Shown: positions 1 through 9,643 of the stretch, piece after piece
How the letters are laid out: every line of letters starts with the position of its first letter
Position numbering within the stretch: the stretch's first letter is position 1
From: Bradyrhizobium sp. CCGE-LA001
GTDB lineage: Bacteria; Pseudomonadota; Alphaproteobacteria; Rhizobiales; Xanthobacteraceae
Reading direction: 5' to 3'
Length of the DNA stretch: 64,000 nt
Assembly (NCBI RefSeq): GCF_000296215.2
Contig: NZ_CP013949.1
Span: 7,681,501 to 7,745,500 of the forward strand
Program-made: the position numbers and the translations under genes
Notes under the pieces: generated by a model
What the model was told of the DNA's origin: nothing
Databases searched by the model: none
The model's input: only the letters and a program-made list of their open reading frames with translations

Positions 1-225
1 GAGCGTCGACAGCTCGATGAAGGGCGCGCCGGGATCGAGCACCAGCGCGACGCGCTCGCGCGGCAGCAGCTGGCCGCGCTTGTGGAAGCGGTCTTTCGCG
101 GCCGCCGAGGCCGCACGCGTGCGCTCCTCCAGCGCGCGCATGCGGTCGATCAGACCGAGCATGCCGTCGCGGTTGGCTTGGTAGGCGGCACTGCCGGGGG
201 AGATGGTGTTTTCGATGGTGGACAT
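1..225 (-). CDS. acyl-CoA carboxylase carboxyltransferase subunit, N-terminal part
   Basis: Only the first 75 codons are in the window; the gene runs off the left edge. The reading frame opens at the ATG whose complement is at 223-225. It contains the stretch GQLLPRERVALVLDPGAPF, typical of the start of the biotin-dependent carboxyltransferase beta subunit (methylcrotonyl-, propionyl- or geranyl-CoA carboxylase type). The enzyme would move CO2 from carboxybiotin to an acyl-CoA. Which acyl-CoA cannot be told from this fragment, but neighbouring acyl-CoA dehydrogenases and ligase fit degradation of a branched or isoprenoid acid. A palindromic repeat separates it from the next upstream gene. Confidence 0.8.
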   Translation of the reverse strand, partial: MSTIENTISPGSAAYQANRDGMLGLIDRMRALEERTRAASAAAKDRFHKRGQLLPRERVALVLDPGAPFIELSTL

Positions 226-239
226 GATCTGATCCTGCT

Positions 240-326
240 CGTCATTGCGAGGAGCGAAGCGACGAAGCAATCCAGACTGCTTCCGCGGAGAGATTCTGGA
301 TTGCTTCGCTTCGCTCGCAATGACGG
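240..326. repeat. palindromic intergenic repeat, family A
   Basis: The left arm begins cgtcattgcgaggagcgaag and the right arm ends ttcgctcgcaatgacg, its near reverse complement, around a short variable centre. A second full copy lies at 59544-59635 and a half copy at 11991-12025. This is a REP-like dispersed element in an intergenic gap; it may fold as an RNA hairpin. Confidence 0.85.
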
Positions 327-339
327 GTGAGGCGATACT

Positions 340-1206
340 TTACCGATTCGTCCCGAAGATCTTCCGCGCCTCGGCAGGGCTTGCGATCTCGCGGCCCGCG
401 CGTCTTGCGCAAGCAGCGACGGCCTCGATGAGCTGCCCGTTCGACGTCACCTTCTTGCCGTCGGCGAGATAGAAAGTATCCTCCAACCCCGTGCGCAAAT
501 GGCCGCCGAGCTCGGCGCAACGCTGATGCAGCGGCCAGATCTCCTCGCGGCCGATCGCGGTGACCTGAAAATGCGCTTCGGGACGCTTCAGCTTGATCAG
601 GATCGGCAGCAGCTCGGGATCGGCCGGCATGCCGGAGGCGACGCCCATCACGAAGTTGTATTCGAGCGGGCCGTTGTACATGCCGACCTGGCGGTACATG
701 CCGACGCAGCGGACGATGCCGACGTCGAAGCATTCGAATTCGGGAATGGTGCCGACCGCGTTCATGACGTCGAGATAGTCCTTCACCTTCTCGACCGCGT
801 TGTCGAACATCATCGGCGGCCAAGCCCAGGTGTTGTCGGCCTTGACCTTGAGGTAATTCAGCGAGCCGGCATTGCAGGCTGCGATCTCAGGCTTGGTCTC
901 GCGGATGCAGTCGAGCGCGCCCGAGTAGTTCGGACCTGAGACGCCCGAGGTGTGGTTGATGATGACCCCGGGACAGGCCTCGCGGATCGCCTGCTGGATC
1001 TCCCTGCTGACTGCGACCTCCCAGGACGGCAGGTGCCCCTTGTTCGGCGCCTGTTGGCGCAGATGGATGTGCATGACGGACGCGCCGGCATCGAATGCAG
1101 CCTTGGCCTCGCGTGCCATCTGCTCGGGCGTCACGGGCACGTTGTGCTGCTTCGGGTCGGTGAGCACGCCGTTCAGCGCGCAGGTGATGACGGCCTTGTC
1201 GCTCAT
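340..1206 (-). CDS. BKACE-family (DUF849) beta-keto acid cleavage enzyme
   Basis: The 288-residue protein starts MSDKAVITCALNG and has the features of the beta-keto acid cleavage enzymes: an early acidic/NG loop, HIHLR (metal-ligand histidines on a TIM-barrel strand) and INHTSG. The family condenses a beta-keto acid with acetyl-CoA and releases acetoacetate plus a new CoA ester, as in lysine fermentation or carnitine breakdown; the substrate here is not predictable by eye. An in-frame ATG six codons earlier exists, but MSDKAVIT matches the usual family start. It lies between an acyl-CoA carboxylase gene and an AraC regulator, which fits acid catabolism. Confidence 0.85.
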   Translation of the reverse strand: MSDKAVITCALNGVLTDPKQHNVPVTPEQMAREAKAAFDAGASVMHIHLRQQAPNKGHLPSWEVAVSREIQQAIREACPGVIINHTSGVSGPNYSGALDCIRETKPEIAACNAGSLNYLKVKADNTWAWPPMMFDNAVEKVKDYLDVMNAVGTIPEFECFDVGIVRCVGMYRQVGMYNGPLEYNFVMGVASGMPADPELLPILIKLKRPEAHFQVTAIGREEIWPLHQRCAELGGHLRTGLEDTFYLADGKKVTSNGQLIEAVAACARRAGREIASPAEARKIFGTNR

Positions 1207-1307
1207 GCCAAAAATGTCTCGCACGTTGAGAATTCAACGGTTGCGATCATGTGACGCGCGGGGATGCGGCTTCTTGCGCGGAGAAGCTGAGTACAGGATA
1301 GGAAATC

Positions 1308-1396
1308 GTAGGGTGGGCAAAGGCGCTCTTGCGCCGTGCCCACCATTCTCCGTGTCTGGCAAAGATGGTGGGCACGCTTCGCTTTGCCCACCCTAC
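1308..1396. repeat. palindromic intergenic repeat, family B
   Basis: Left end gtagggtgggcaaag and right end ctttgcccaccctac are exact inverted copies, with inner arms gtgcccacc and ggtgggcac. Further copies lie at 37911-38002 and 63138-63233. It sits between the BKACE gene and the end of the AraC gene. Confidence 0.88.
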
Positions 1397-1406
1397 AAGA
1401 ACGGCG

Positions 1407-2207
1407 CTAGCTCGCCTCCGCCAGCCTCACCGTCTCGTTGCTGCGATAGATCGCAAGGTCGCGCGAGCCGACGAAGATCGCTCGCGGCTTCAATCCGTAG
1501 AAGCGGCGGATCGAGTGGCTGAAATGCGTGGAATCGGGATAGCCGATATCCTGCGCGAGATGGGCGAGGTTGAGGTCCTGGTTGGCGAAGTGCAACAGAT
1601 GCCGCGCGCGCTTCCAGGCGCGGAAGGAGCGGAACGAGATGCCGGTCTCTTCCTTGAACAGATGCAGGAAGCGCGAGGCGGACAGGCCCGCTTCGGCCGC
1701 GCAAGTGTCGGCCGTCACCGGCTCGCCGGAGAAGCGCTCGATGCGGGCGACCGCGCGCATCACGCGCGGGTCGAGCACGCGGCGCGGCAACGGCTCGCCA
1801 AAACACATCTCGTCGAACTCGGCGGTGGTGAGGTCGCCATAGCGGCGCTGGCGCAGCAGCGCATAGGCGGCGAGAATCTTGCGGGCATAGGCGGCCTTGT
1901 CCGGGCCCCGCAGCCGTTCGGCCAGAGCTTCGATCACGCCATCCGGCATGCTTTCCGGCTCCAGCGTCACGCTGATCGCAGTCCGGTAGTCGCTCGCAAT
2001 CGAATGGCGCTGGTTAGGCAGGGTCACGATCAATTCGTCTGATGTGTGAACGTCGTCGATCGTCAGATGCAGGCTGCCCTTCACCGCGACATAGACATGG
2101 CAGCAACCGGGGGTCCGCTTGCGGGGCCGGCCAAGCAGGCCGGCATAGAACACGCGCTCCGGTGTGATCAGCATCAGATGGTCGGATTCGCGACCGATAT
2201 ATTCCAT
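1407..2207 (-). CDS. AraC-family transcriptional regulator
   Basis: 266 residues. The C-terminal third (about residues 165-266) carries two helix-turn-helix units of the AraC/XylS type: AAEAGLSASRFLHLFKEETG and, further on, LAQDIGYPDSTHFSHSIRRF followed by YGLKPRAI. The N-terminal half looks like a cupin-type effector domain. The ATG is preceded by gaggaggaaccc, a strong ribosome binding site. It probably controls the flanking CoA-ester catabolic genes, but no operator was recognised and the effector is unknown. Confidence 0.9.
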   Translation of the reverse strand: MEYIGRESDHLMLITPERVFYAGLLGRPRKRTPGCCHVYVAVKGSLHLTIDDVHTSDELIVTLPNQRHSIASDYRTAISVTLEPESMPDGVIEALAERLRGPDKAAYARKILAAYALLRQRRYGDLTTAEFDEMCFGEPLPRRVLDPRVMRAVARIERFSGEPVTADTCAAEAGLSASRFLHLFKEETGISFRSFRAWKRARHLLHFANQDLNLAHLAQDIGYPDSTHFSHSIRRFYGLKPRAIFVGSRDLAIYRSNETVRLAEAS

Positions 2208-2410
2208 TGGGTTCCTCCTCGCGCGGCTCTCTGGCCGCTGCGGACGGAGGTCACCTTAGCGGAAATTTGGGCGCTGTCACGACGCGATAGCGCTGTCATG
2301 AGACGCAAACCGCTGGCATTCCAGCAGGATGAGTAGAGCTCGGAACCGTCCATCCCGTCGTTTGGACAAGCAAAGCGAAGCGGACCGCAGAGCCAGGACG
2401 ACGGCGGAGA

Positions 2411-3066
2411 TTATCCTCTCACCCTCGGCGCAACATTCTGCTGCTTTCCGGCCGCTTGCTCCGCAGCAACCGCGCGCTTGAAGCCTTCCCGCTGTTGCAG
2501 GCGCGCCCAATAGGCTGCGACATTTGGCCCGAAATCCTTGGCGAGGCCGATGTTATCGGCGAGGCGAAGCGCGTAACCGATGACAATGTCAGCGGCGGTG
2601 AACCGGTCTGCGCACAAAGTTTCGGCATTCGCGGTCGCTGCCTCGACGGCGCGCAGGCGTCCCAGGAACCATTTGGCATAGTCGCCGGCGACCTGCGGAT
2701 TGCGCCGCTCCTCCGGCTCGAGCTGGGTGTATCGGAGCACCAGCGTCTGCGGGAAGGTTAACGTGGCATCGCTGAAATACATCCAGTTCAGGAACGCGCC
2801 ATAGGCTGGATCTTCGGGGCCGACCATCAGCGGCGTCGGACCATGTTGGATGCCGAGATAATGGCAAATGCCTGAAGACTCCGTCATCCGCGTCTCGCCG
2901 TCGATCAGGAAGGGGATGGTGCCGAGCGGATTGATGCCGAGATAGTCCTTGGCGAAGACCCGCGGCGGGAACGGCAGCATCTTCAGTTCGTACGGCAGCC
3001 CCATCTCCTCGAGCATCCAGAGTGGACGGAACGAGCGAGCAGCGTCGCAGTGATAGAGCGTGATCA

Positions 3067-3067
<1 letters not shown>
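2411..3067 (-). CDS. glutathione S-transferase family protein
   Basis: 218 residues. The N-terminal thioredoxin-like domain starts MITLYHCDAARSFRPLW and includes the cis-proline region GTIPFLIDGE and the glutathione-contacting pair ES (TESSGICHYL). An all-helical C-terminal domain follows from about residue 85. The ATG overlaps the TGA stop of the upstream acyl-CoA dehydrogenase by one base, so the two are translationally coupled. Its role beside acyl-CoA dehydrogenases is not evident; detoxification of an electrophilic intermediate is an inference. Confidence 0.88.
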
Positions 3068-4230
<1,163 letters not shown>

Positions 4231-4266
4231 TTTTTGTCAGCTCAGCTCTCGTATCTCTGATGTGCT

Positions 4267-4352
4267 CGTCATGGCCGGGCTTGTCCCGGCCATCCACGGC
4301 TTCGTCACCCGGCAAAAGAACGTGGATGCCCGGGACAAGCCCGGGCATGACG
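4267..4352. repeat. palindromic intergenic repeat, family C
   Basis: Left arm cgtcatggccgggcttgtcc and right arm with gggacaagcccgggcatgac are inverted copies flanking ccatccacgg / cgtggatgcc. The element fills the gap between the two acyl-CoA dehydrogenase genes. Only one copy was seen in the window. Confidence 0.85.
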
Positions 4353-4362
4353 GAGAATGCGG

Positions 4363-5499
4363 CTACAATCCCATCTGCCGCGACGCCAGATCCTTCATGA
4401 TCTCCTCGGTGCCGCCTCCGATGGCATTGACCTTGACCTCGCGATAGATGCGCTCGGCCTTGATGCCGCGCATAAAGCCGGCGCCGCCGAAGATCTGCAC
4501 CGCCTCGGAGGCGCAGAAGGCCATGGTCTGGGTCGCCTGGTTCTTCATCATGCAGATTTCGGCGACCGGGCTCTCGCCCTGTTCGAGCCGCCAGGCCAGC
4601 ATCTCCAGCATCGCTTGGGAGGCCGCAACCTTCTGCGCCATGTCGACGATCTTGTGGCGGATAACCTGGTGCTGGGCCAGCGGCTTGCCGAAGGTCTTGC
4701 GCTCCTTGGCGTAGGCGATCGCCTCGTCGACACAGACCCGCGCAAAGGCAGTGCAGCTCGCCGCCATGCCCATGCGCTCGCTGTTGAAGTTCTGCATGAT
4801 GATCTTGAAGCCTTGACCCTCCTCGCCGATCAGGTTTGCGGCGGGCACGCGGCATTCGTCGAAATGCAAGGTCGCGGTGTCGGAGGCCCACCATCCCATC
4901 TTCTTCAGCTTGGTCCGCGACAGGCCCGGCGTATCCCCTTCGATCAGGAGCAGGCTGACGCCGCCGGCGCCCTCGCCGCCGGTACGCACGGCAACGGTCA
5001 GATAGTCGGCGCGCATTCCTGACGTGATGAAGGTCTTCTCGCCGCTCACGACGTAGTGATCGCCGTCGCGGCGCGCCCGGGTCCGCAGGTTCGCGACATC
5101 GGAGCCGCCGCCCGGCTCGGTGATCGCGAGCGCGGATACCTTCTCGCCGGCCAGCACCTGCGGGAGCACGCGCGCTTTCACCTCGGGACGCGCCGCGCGC
5201 GCGATCGGAGGCGCGCCGATGGTGTGGCTCATCAGGCTGGCACTGACACCGCCGGCGCCGGCCTGCGCGAGCTCCTGGCTGGCCACGATCTTCATGAACT
5301 GATCGGCGGCGATGCCGCCATGTTCTTCGGGGAATCCAAGCCCCAACAGGCCGATCTCGGCCGTTTTGCGACAGAGCGTGCGCGGGAATTCGCCGGCCTC
5401 GTCCCACTCATGGGCGAACGGGGTGATCTCCTTGTCGACGAAGCGACGCATGACGTCGCGGAAGGCGTCGTGCTCCGCGGTATAGAACGGGCTCTTCAT
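4363..5499 (-). CDS. acyl-CoA dehydrogenase
   Basis: 378 residues from the ATG that gives MKSPFYTAEHDAFRD; a longer in-frame extension upstream reads as non-family sequence and was left out. The signature ALAITEPGGGSDVANLRT and the C-terminal QIFGGAGFMRGIKAERIYRE plus GGTEEIM are typical, including the acyl-CoA dehydrogenase glutamate region. It belongs to the same strand group as the second dehydrogenase and GST and is divergent from the acyl-CoA ligase at 5764. Together they suggest activation and dehydrogenation of a carboxylic acid. Confidence 0.93.
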   Translation of the reverse strand: MKSPFYTAEHDAFRDVMRRFVDKEITPFAHEWDEAGEFPRTLCRKTAEIGLLGLGFPEEHGGIAADQFMKIVASQELAQAGAGGVSASLMSHTIGAPPIARAARPEVKARVLPQVLAGEKVSALAITEPGGGSDVANLRTRARRDGDHYVVSGEKTFITSGMRADYLTVAVRTGGEGAGGVSLLLIEGDTPGLSRTKLKKMGWWASDTATLHFDECRVPAANLIGEEGQGFKIIMQNFNSERMGMAASCTAFARVCVDEAIAYAKERKTFGKPLAQHQVIRHKIVDMAQKVAASQAMLEMLAWRLEQGESPVAEICMMKNQATQTMAFCASEAVQIFGGAGFMRGIKAERIYREVKVNAIGGGTEEIMKDLASRQMGL

Positions 5500-5763
5500 G
5501 GCACTCGCGCCTCGGACGGATTCGTCCAGCCACCATGGCCGGAACATTGTTGGTTCACTTGCGTGGAGTGGCTGATCCGGACCATCCGGTTCGCGAGCCG
5601 CTGATGTCCTAGCAACTGAACGCAAGACGATTTTCGCTCCTCGCAGGCCAACTCCGCATCAAAAAATACGTGTTGCACAGACTCCGGCTGGCCCCAGGGC
5701 CATGCCGGGCATGGTGCACGACAATGGACACGCGGGCGGCGCGAGGCCGCCGAGGGAGGACCT

Positions 5764-7314
5764 TTGGCCGTTCGTTATTATGATTGGATCGTCCACCACG
5801 GCCGCCGCACACCTGATAAGGTCGCGCTGGTCGACCTCGCGAGCGAGCGCCGCTTCAGCTATGCGCAGCTCGATGCACGCGTCTCGCGCCTTGCCTCCTT
5901 CCTGCGCCACACGCTCAGCGTCTCGCGCGGCGACCGTGTCGCGGTGCTGGCGCTGAACACGACCGATACGCTGGAGGTGCAGTTTGCCTGCGGGCGGTTG
6001 GGCGCGATCTTCGTGCCGCTGAACACTCGCCTCACCGTTCCCGAGCTGCAGTTCATCACCGCTGACTGCGCGCCGAAGGTGATGATCCACGACACCGATC
6101 TCGCCGAGACCGCGCTCAGCGTCGCAAAGCTCTGCGGCATCCCGACCAGCCTGCTGCTCGGCCCCGGCGGCACCTATGAAGCCGGTATCGCCGCCGCAAG
6201 GCCGCTCGACCGCGCCGAAGAGGTCACGCTCGATGACGTCTCAACCATCATGTACACGTCGGGCACGACGGGACATCCCAAGGGCGCGACCATCACCCAT
6301 GGCATGACGTTTTGGAATTGCGTCAATCTCGGCGGCCCCGCCTGCATCGGTCCGTCCTCGGTGCTGCTCACCGTGCTGCCGCTGTTCCACACCGGCGGGC
6401 TCAACTGCTACACTAATCCCGTTCTGCATGCCGGCGGCACCGTGATGATCATGCGCGCCTTCGATCCCGGCACGGCGCTCGGCCTGATCAATGACACTGC
6501 GCAGGGCATCAACGTGTTCTTCGGCGTGCCCGCGATCTACCAGTTCATGGCGCAGCATCCGGCCTTCGCCACGACCGATCTCAGCCGGCTGATCGTCGGC
6601 GGTGTCGGCGGCGCGCCGATGCCGGTGCCACTGCTCAAGGTCTGGGAGGCGCGCGGCGTTGCGCTTCAGCAGGGCTACGGCATGACCGAGACCTCGCCGG
6701 CCGTGCTGGTGCTCGACCGCGAGGACGCAGCGCGCAAGGCCGGCTCCGCCGGCAAGCCGGTGCTGCATACCGAAGTGCGTATCGTCCGCCCCGACGGCAG
6801 CGATGCCGATGTCGGTGAGCTCGGCGAGCTCTGGGTCAAGGGGCCCAATATCACGCCGGGCTACTGGAATAGGCCGGAAGCGAACAAGACGTCCTTCACC
6901 GACGGCTGGCTGCACACCGGCGATGCCACCCGCATCGATGAGGAAGGTTTCTACTACATCGTCGATCGCTGGAAGGACATGTACATCTCGGGTGGCGAGA
7001 ACGTCTATCCGGCCGAGGTCGAGAACGTCCTGCATCAGCTCAACGCCATCGCGGAAGCCGCCGTGATCGGCATTCCCGATCCGCAATGGGGCGAGGTTGG
7101 CCTCGCCATCGTCGCGGTGAAGCCCGGCCAGAAGCTGACCGAGGCCGACGTGCACGCGCATTGCGCCGCCAATCTGGCCCGCTTCAAGTGCCCGCGCCAG
7201 ATCCGCTTCGTCGAGGCGCTGCCGCGCAACGCGACCGGCAAGATCCACAAGCCGACCTTGCGCAAGGAGTTCTCGGTGGCTTCCGAGATCGACAAGAAAG
7301 CCGCCAACGCTTGA
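5764..7314 (+). CDS. acyl-CoA synthetase (AMP-forming, ANL superfamily)
   Basis: 516 residues starting with TTG at 5764, preceded by the strong ribosome binding site gagggagga. The adenylation motif YTSGTTGHPKGA (about residues 162-173), the QGYGMTETSP motif, the LHTGD motif and the C-terminal lysine in NATGKIHKPTLR are all present, so the protein should be active. It makes acyl-CoA from a free acid with ATP and CoA. It is divergent from two acyl-CoA dehydrogenases and is followed by a solute-binding protein, which suggests uptake and activation of one acid. Confidence 0.93.
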   Translation: MAVRYYDWIVHHGRRTPDKVALVDLASERRFSYAQLDARVSRLASFLRHTLSVSRGDRVAVLALNTTDTLEVQFACGRLGAIFVPLNTRLTVPELQFITADCAPKVMIHDTDLAETALSVAKLCGIPTSLLLGPGGTYEAGIAAARPLDRAEEVTLDDVSTIMYTSGTTGHPKGATITHGMTFWNCVNLGGPACIGPSSVLLTVLPLFHTGGLNCYTNPVLHAGGTVMIMRAFDPGTALGLINDTAQGINVFFGVPAIYQFMAQHPAFATTDLSRLIVGGVGGAPMPVPLLKVWEARGVALQQGYGMTETSPAVLVLDREDAARKAGSAGKPVLHTEVRIVRPDGSDADVGELGELWVKGPNITPGYWNRPEANKTSFTDGWLHTGDATRIDEEGFYYIVDRWKDMYISGGENVYPAEVENVLHQLNAIAEAAVIGIPDPQWGEVGLAIVAVKPGQKLTEADVHAHCAANLARFKCPRQIRFVEALPRNATGKIHKPTLRKEFSVASEIDKKAANA

Positions 7315-7317
7315 TCG

Positions 7318-7346
7318 AGGCGCCCTTCGGGGCGCTTTTCTTTTTG
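7318..7346 (+). terminator. intrinsic terminator after acyl-CoA synthetase
   Basis: The stem gcgccc/gggcgc closes a ttcg-type loop and is followed by tttt-c-ttttt. It lies directly after the stop of the ligase gene and before the solute-binding protein, so the latter may be transcribed from read-through or its own promoter. Confidence 0.75.
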
Positions 7347-7386
7347 ACGTGCCTGCCCAACCCACAAGAAACGCCAAGGAATTTCC

Positions 7387-8610
7387 ATGAAGAACAAGAA
7401 ACTCGTCCTCCTCGCCGCCGCAGCCGCCCTGTCATTGCTCTCGGTTCAAGGCGCCTACGCGCAGAAGAAATACGACACAGGCGCCAGCGACACCGAGATC
7501 AAGATCGGCAATGTCGAGGCCTATTCCGGCCCGGCTTCGGCCTACGGCATCATCGGCAAGACCGAGGAAGCCTATTTCAAGATGATCAACGACCAGGGCG
7601 GCATCAACGGCCGCAAGATCAACTGGATCTCCTATGACGACGGCTATTCGCCGCCCAAGACCGTGGAACAAGTCCGCAAGCTGATCGAGAGCGACGAAGT
7701 GTTCCTGGTGTTCAACGCGCTGGGCACGCCGACCCAGACCGCCGTGCAAAAATATCATAACGCCAAGAAGGTGCCGCAGCTCTTCCTGGCCACCGGCGCC
7801 AGCAAATGGAACGACCCAAAGGGTTTTCCCTGGACCATGGGTTTCCAGCCGAGCTACCGCGTCGAGGCGCGGATCTTCGCCAAATATATCCTGCAGGCCA
7901 AGCCCGATGCCAAGGTCGCGATCTTCTATGCCAATGACGATTTCGGCAAGGACTACGTCGCCGGCATCAAGGAGATCTTCGGCGAAAAGGCGTCTTCACT
8001 GATCGTCGCGGAAGAGAGCTACGAGACCAGCGAGCCCTCGATCGATTCCCACATCGTCAAGCTGAAGGGCACCGGCGCCAATGTCTTCGTCAACATCTCG
8101 ACGCCCAAATTCGCCGCGCAGGCGATCAAGAAGATCGCCGAGCTCGAATGGAAGCCGATGCATGTGATGACCGACGTGTCGATCTCGATCGGCGCGGTGA
8201 TGAAGCCCGCGGGTCTCGAGGCATCCGAAGGCGTGCTGTCGGCAAGCTATCTGAAGGACGCGTCCGATCCGCAATGGAAGGACGACGAAGGCATGAAGAA
8301 GTTCATGGCGTTCATCGACAAGTACATGCCCGGCGCCAACGTCTCCGACACCAACGTCGTCTATGGCTATGCCGCCGCGCAGACCCTGGTCCAGACCTTG
8401 AAGCAGTGCGGCGACGTGCTGACGCGGGAGAACGTGATGAAGCAGGCCGCCAGCTTGAAGGACTTCGCGCCGGATACGCTGATCCCCGGCATCAAGATCA
8501 ACACCGGCCCCAACGACTTCGCGCCGATCGAGCAGCTCAAGATGATCCGCTTCAAGGCTGGTCAGTGGGAGCTGTTCGGCGACATCATCAGCGCGGAAAC
8601 CGGAGGCTAG
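7387..8610 (+). CDS. branched-chain-type ABC transporter substrate-binding protein
   Basis: 407 residues. A signal peptide (KNKK followed by a hydrophobic core and AYAQ cleavage site near residue 25) leads into a periplasmic binding protein type 1 domain beginning TEIKIGNVEAYSGPASAYGI. This is the Liv/Leu-binding family, which in Bradyrhizobium often binds aromatic or short acids instead of amino acids. No permease or ATPase gene is adjacent, so it would have to work with a transporter encoded elsewhere. The ligase next door suggests a carboxylic acid ligand (inference). Confidence 0.9.
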   Translation: MKNKKLVLLAAAAALSLLSVQGAYAQKKYDTGASDTEIKIGNVEAYSGPASAYGIIGKTEEAYFKMINDQGGINGRKINWISYDDGYSPPKTVEQVRKLIESDEVFLVFNALGTPTQTAVQKYHNAKKVPQLFLATGASKWNDPKGFPWTMGFQPSYRVEARIFAKYILQAKPDAKVAIFYANDDFGKDYVAGIKEIFGEKASSLIVAEESYETSEPSIDSHIVKLKGTGANVFVNISTPKFAAQAIKKIAELEWKPMHVMTDVSISIGAVMKPAGLEASEGVLSASYLKDASDPQWKDDEGMKKFMAFIDKYMPGANVSDTNVVYGYAAAQTLVQTLKQCGDVLTRENVMKQAASLKDFAPDTLIPGIKINTGPNDFAPIEQLKMIRFKAGQWELFGDIISAETGG

Positions 8611-8638
8611 CTCGCATCAGCTGACCATGCCCAACGAG

Positions 8639-8666
8639 ATGGCGGCCGAAAGGCCGCTATCTTTTT
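8639..8666 (+). terminator. intrinsic terminator after solute-binding protein
   Basis: Stem tggcggcc/ggccgcta with a gaaa tetraloop, then tcttttt. It lies between two convergent genes and has the U-tract on the plus strand. Confidence 0.8.
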
Positions 8667-8689
8667 GTGTGAGCGAAGTCGAAGCAAGG

Positions 8690-9460
8690 CTATGCGGGCA
8701 GGAAGAGCGCAAAGGACTCTTCCACCGTGCGGCGCAGATGCTTTCGATACAGGCCGTAGTTGGCGTCGTCGGGCGCGACGCGTCCCAAGGACGGCTTCGG
8801 GACGTTCTTGAGCGGCACGTAGGCGATCGGCGCGGCGACCGGCGTGAGCTGCGAACCCGGGCCGGCGCGGAGCGTCGAGATGATGCCATACATTTCACCG
8901 GCAACTGTCGGCCGCGACACCGTGATCACACGATGCTGGCCGTGCTTGATGATGACGAGGTAGATGAAGCCGGACTGGTGGGGGACGGCGACCTCACCGG
9001 TATGTTCGTAGGCGGCATCGGTCCGGTCGCCCTCGCGGAAGACCAGCGAGGAGACTTTCGGCTCCCAGATGATCTCGGTGCGATAGGCGAAGATCGCGTC
9101 CTTGTCGCCGAACGACGGCCGCAGGGTGATGTAGACGTCCTCGAGCCAGCTCACCGCGCGGTGCGCATAGGAGCCGAGGCTGTCGGGTGCGACATCGTTT
9201 GCGGCCGGCGACGTCACCACGACGGCGCTCTTGCGCAAGGAAACGCCCAGTGCCTGCTCCAGCCGGACCATCGTCGCCAGCGTGAACGGCCGGCGGCCGC
9301 CAAGCACCTTCTCCAGCGTCGACAGGCTGAGCTTGGCCTGCTCGGCCAGCGCCTGCCTCGAGATCCGCCGTCTGGCCAGTTCCTCGCGAATGGTCTCGGC
9401 AATCTCCCGGCTCTGCTCGTCCGAAAGCTGCTTGTCGGTGAGTTTATCCTGCGTCTGCAT
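8690..9460 (-). CDS. XRE-like helix-turn-helix regulator with beta-rich C-terminal domain
   Basis: 256 residues from the ATG giving MQTQDKLTDKQ. Residues about 20-75 form an XRE-type HTH (SRQALAEQAKLSLSTLEKVLGG). The rest is a beta-rich domain of about 170 residues, possibly a sensory or ligand domain, that I do not recognise. The gene is convergent with the solute-binding protein and divergent (183 bp) from the sortase-target gene, so it could regulate either side. The longer upstream reading frame is proline- and glycine-rich and was not included. Confidence 0.75.
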   Translation of the reverse strand: MQTQDKLTDKQLSDEQSREIAETIREELARRRISRQALAEQAKLSLSTLEKVLGGRRPFTLATMVRLEQALGVSLRKSAVVVTSPAANDVAPDSLGSYAHRAVSWLEDVYITLRPSFGDKDAIFAYRTEIIWEPKVSSLVFREGDRTDAAYEHTGEVAVPHQSGFIYLVIIKHGQHRVITVSRPTVAGEMYGIISTLRAGPGSQLTPVAAPIAYVPLKNVPKPSLGRVAPDDANYGLYRKHLRRTVEESFALFLPA

Positions 9461-9643
9461 CAAGTCCCTGCTCCAGGACGGCCATTCTAGCAGGGCGGAC
9501 AAACCAGCACAAAACCGCACACCACGCCGTGGCGGCGGCGCGGCCGGGCCGGCCAAGGCGGAACATTGCCGATCATTCTGCTCGCGAAATCAGGCCCTTC
9601 CGACCGATGCTCACGTCGTCAAACACCTTCGGGAGCAGGCCAG

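Noticed and set aside
5500..5625. Longer start for the acyl-CoA dehydrogenase at 5625
   Set aside because: The 42 added residues do not resemble the family and the ATG at 5499 begins at the usual MKSPFYTAEHD-like start.
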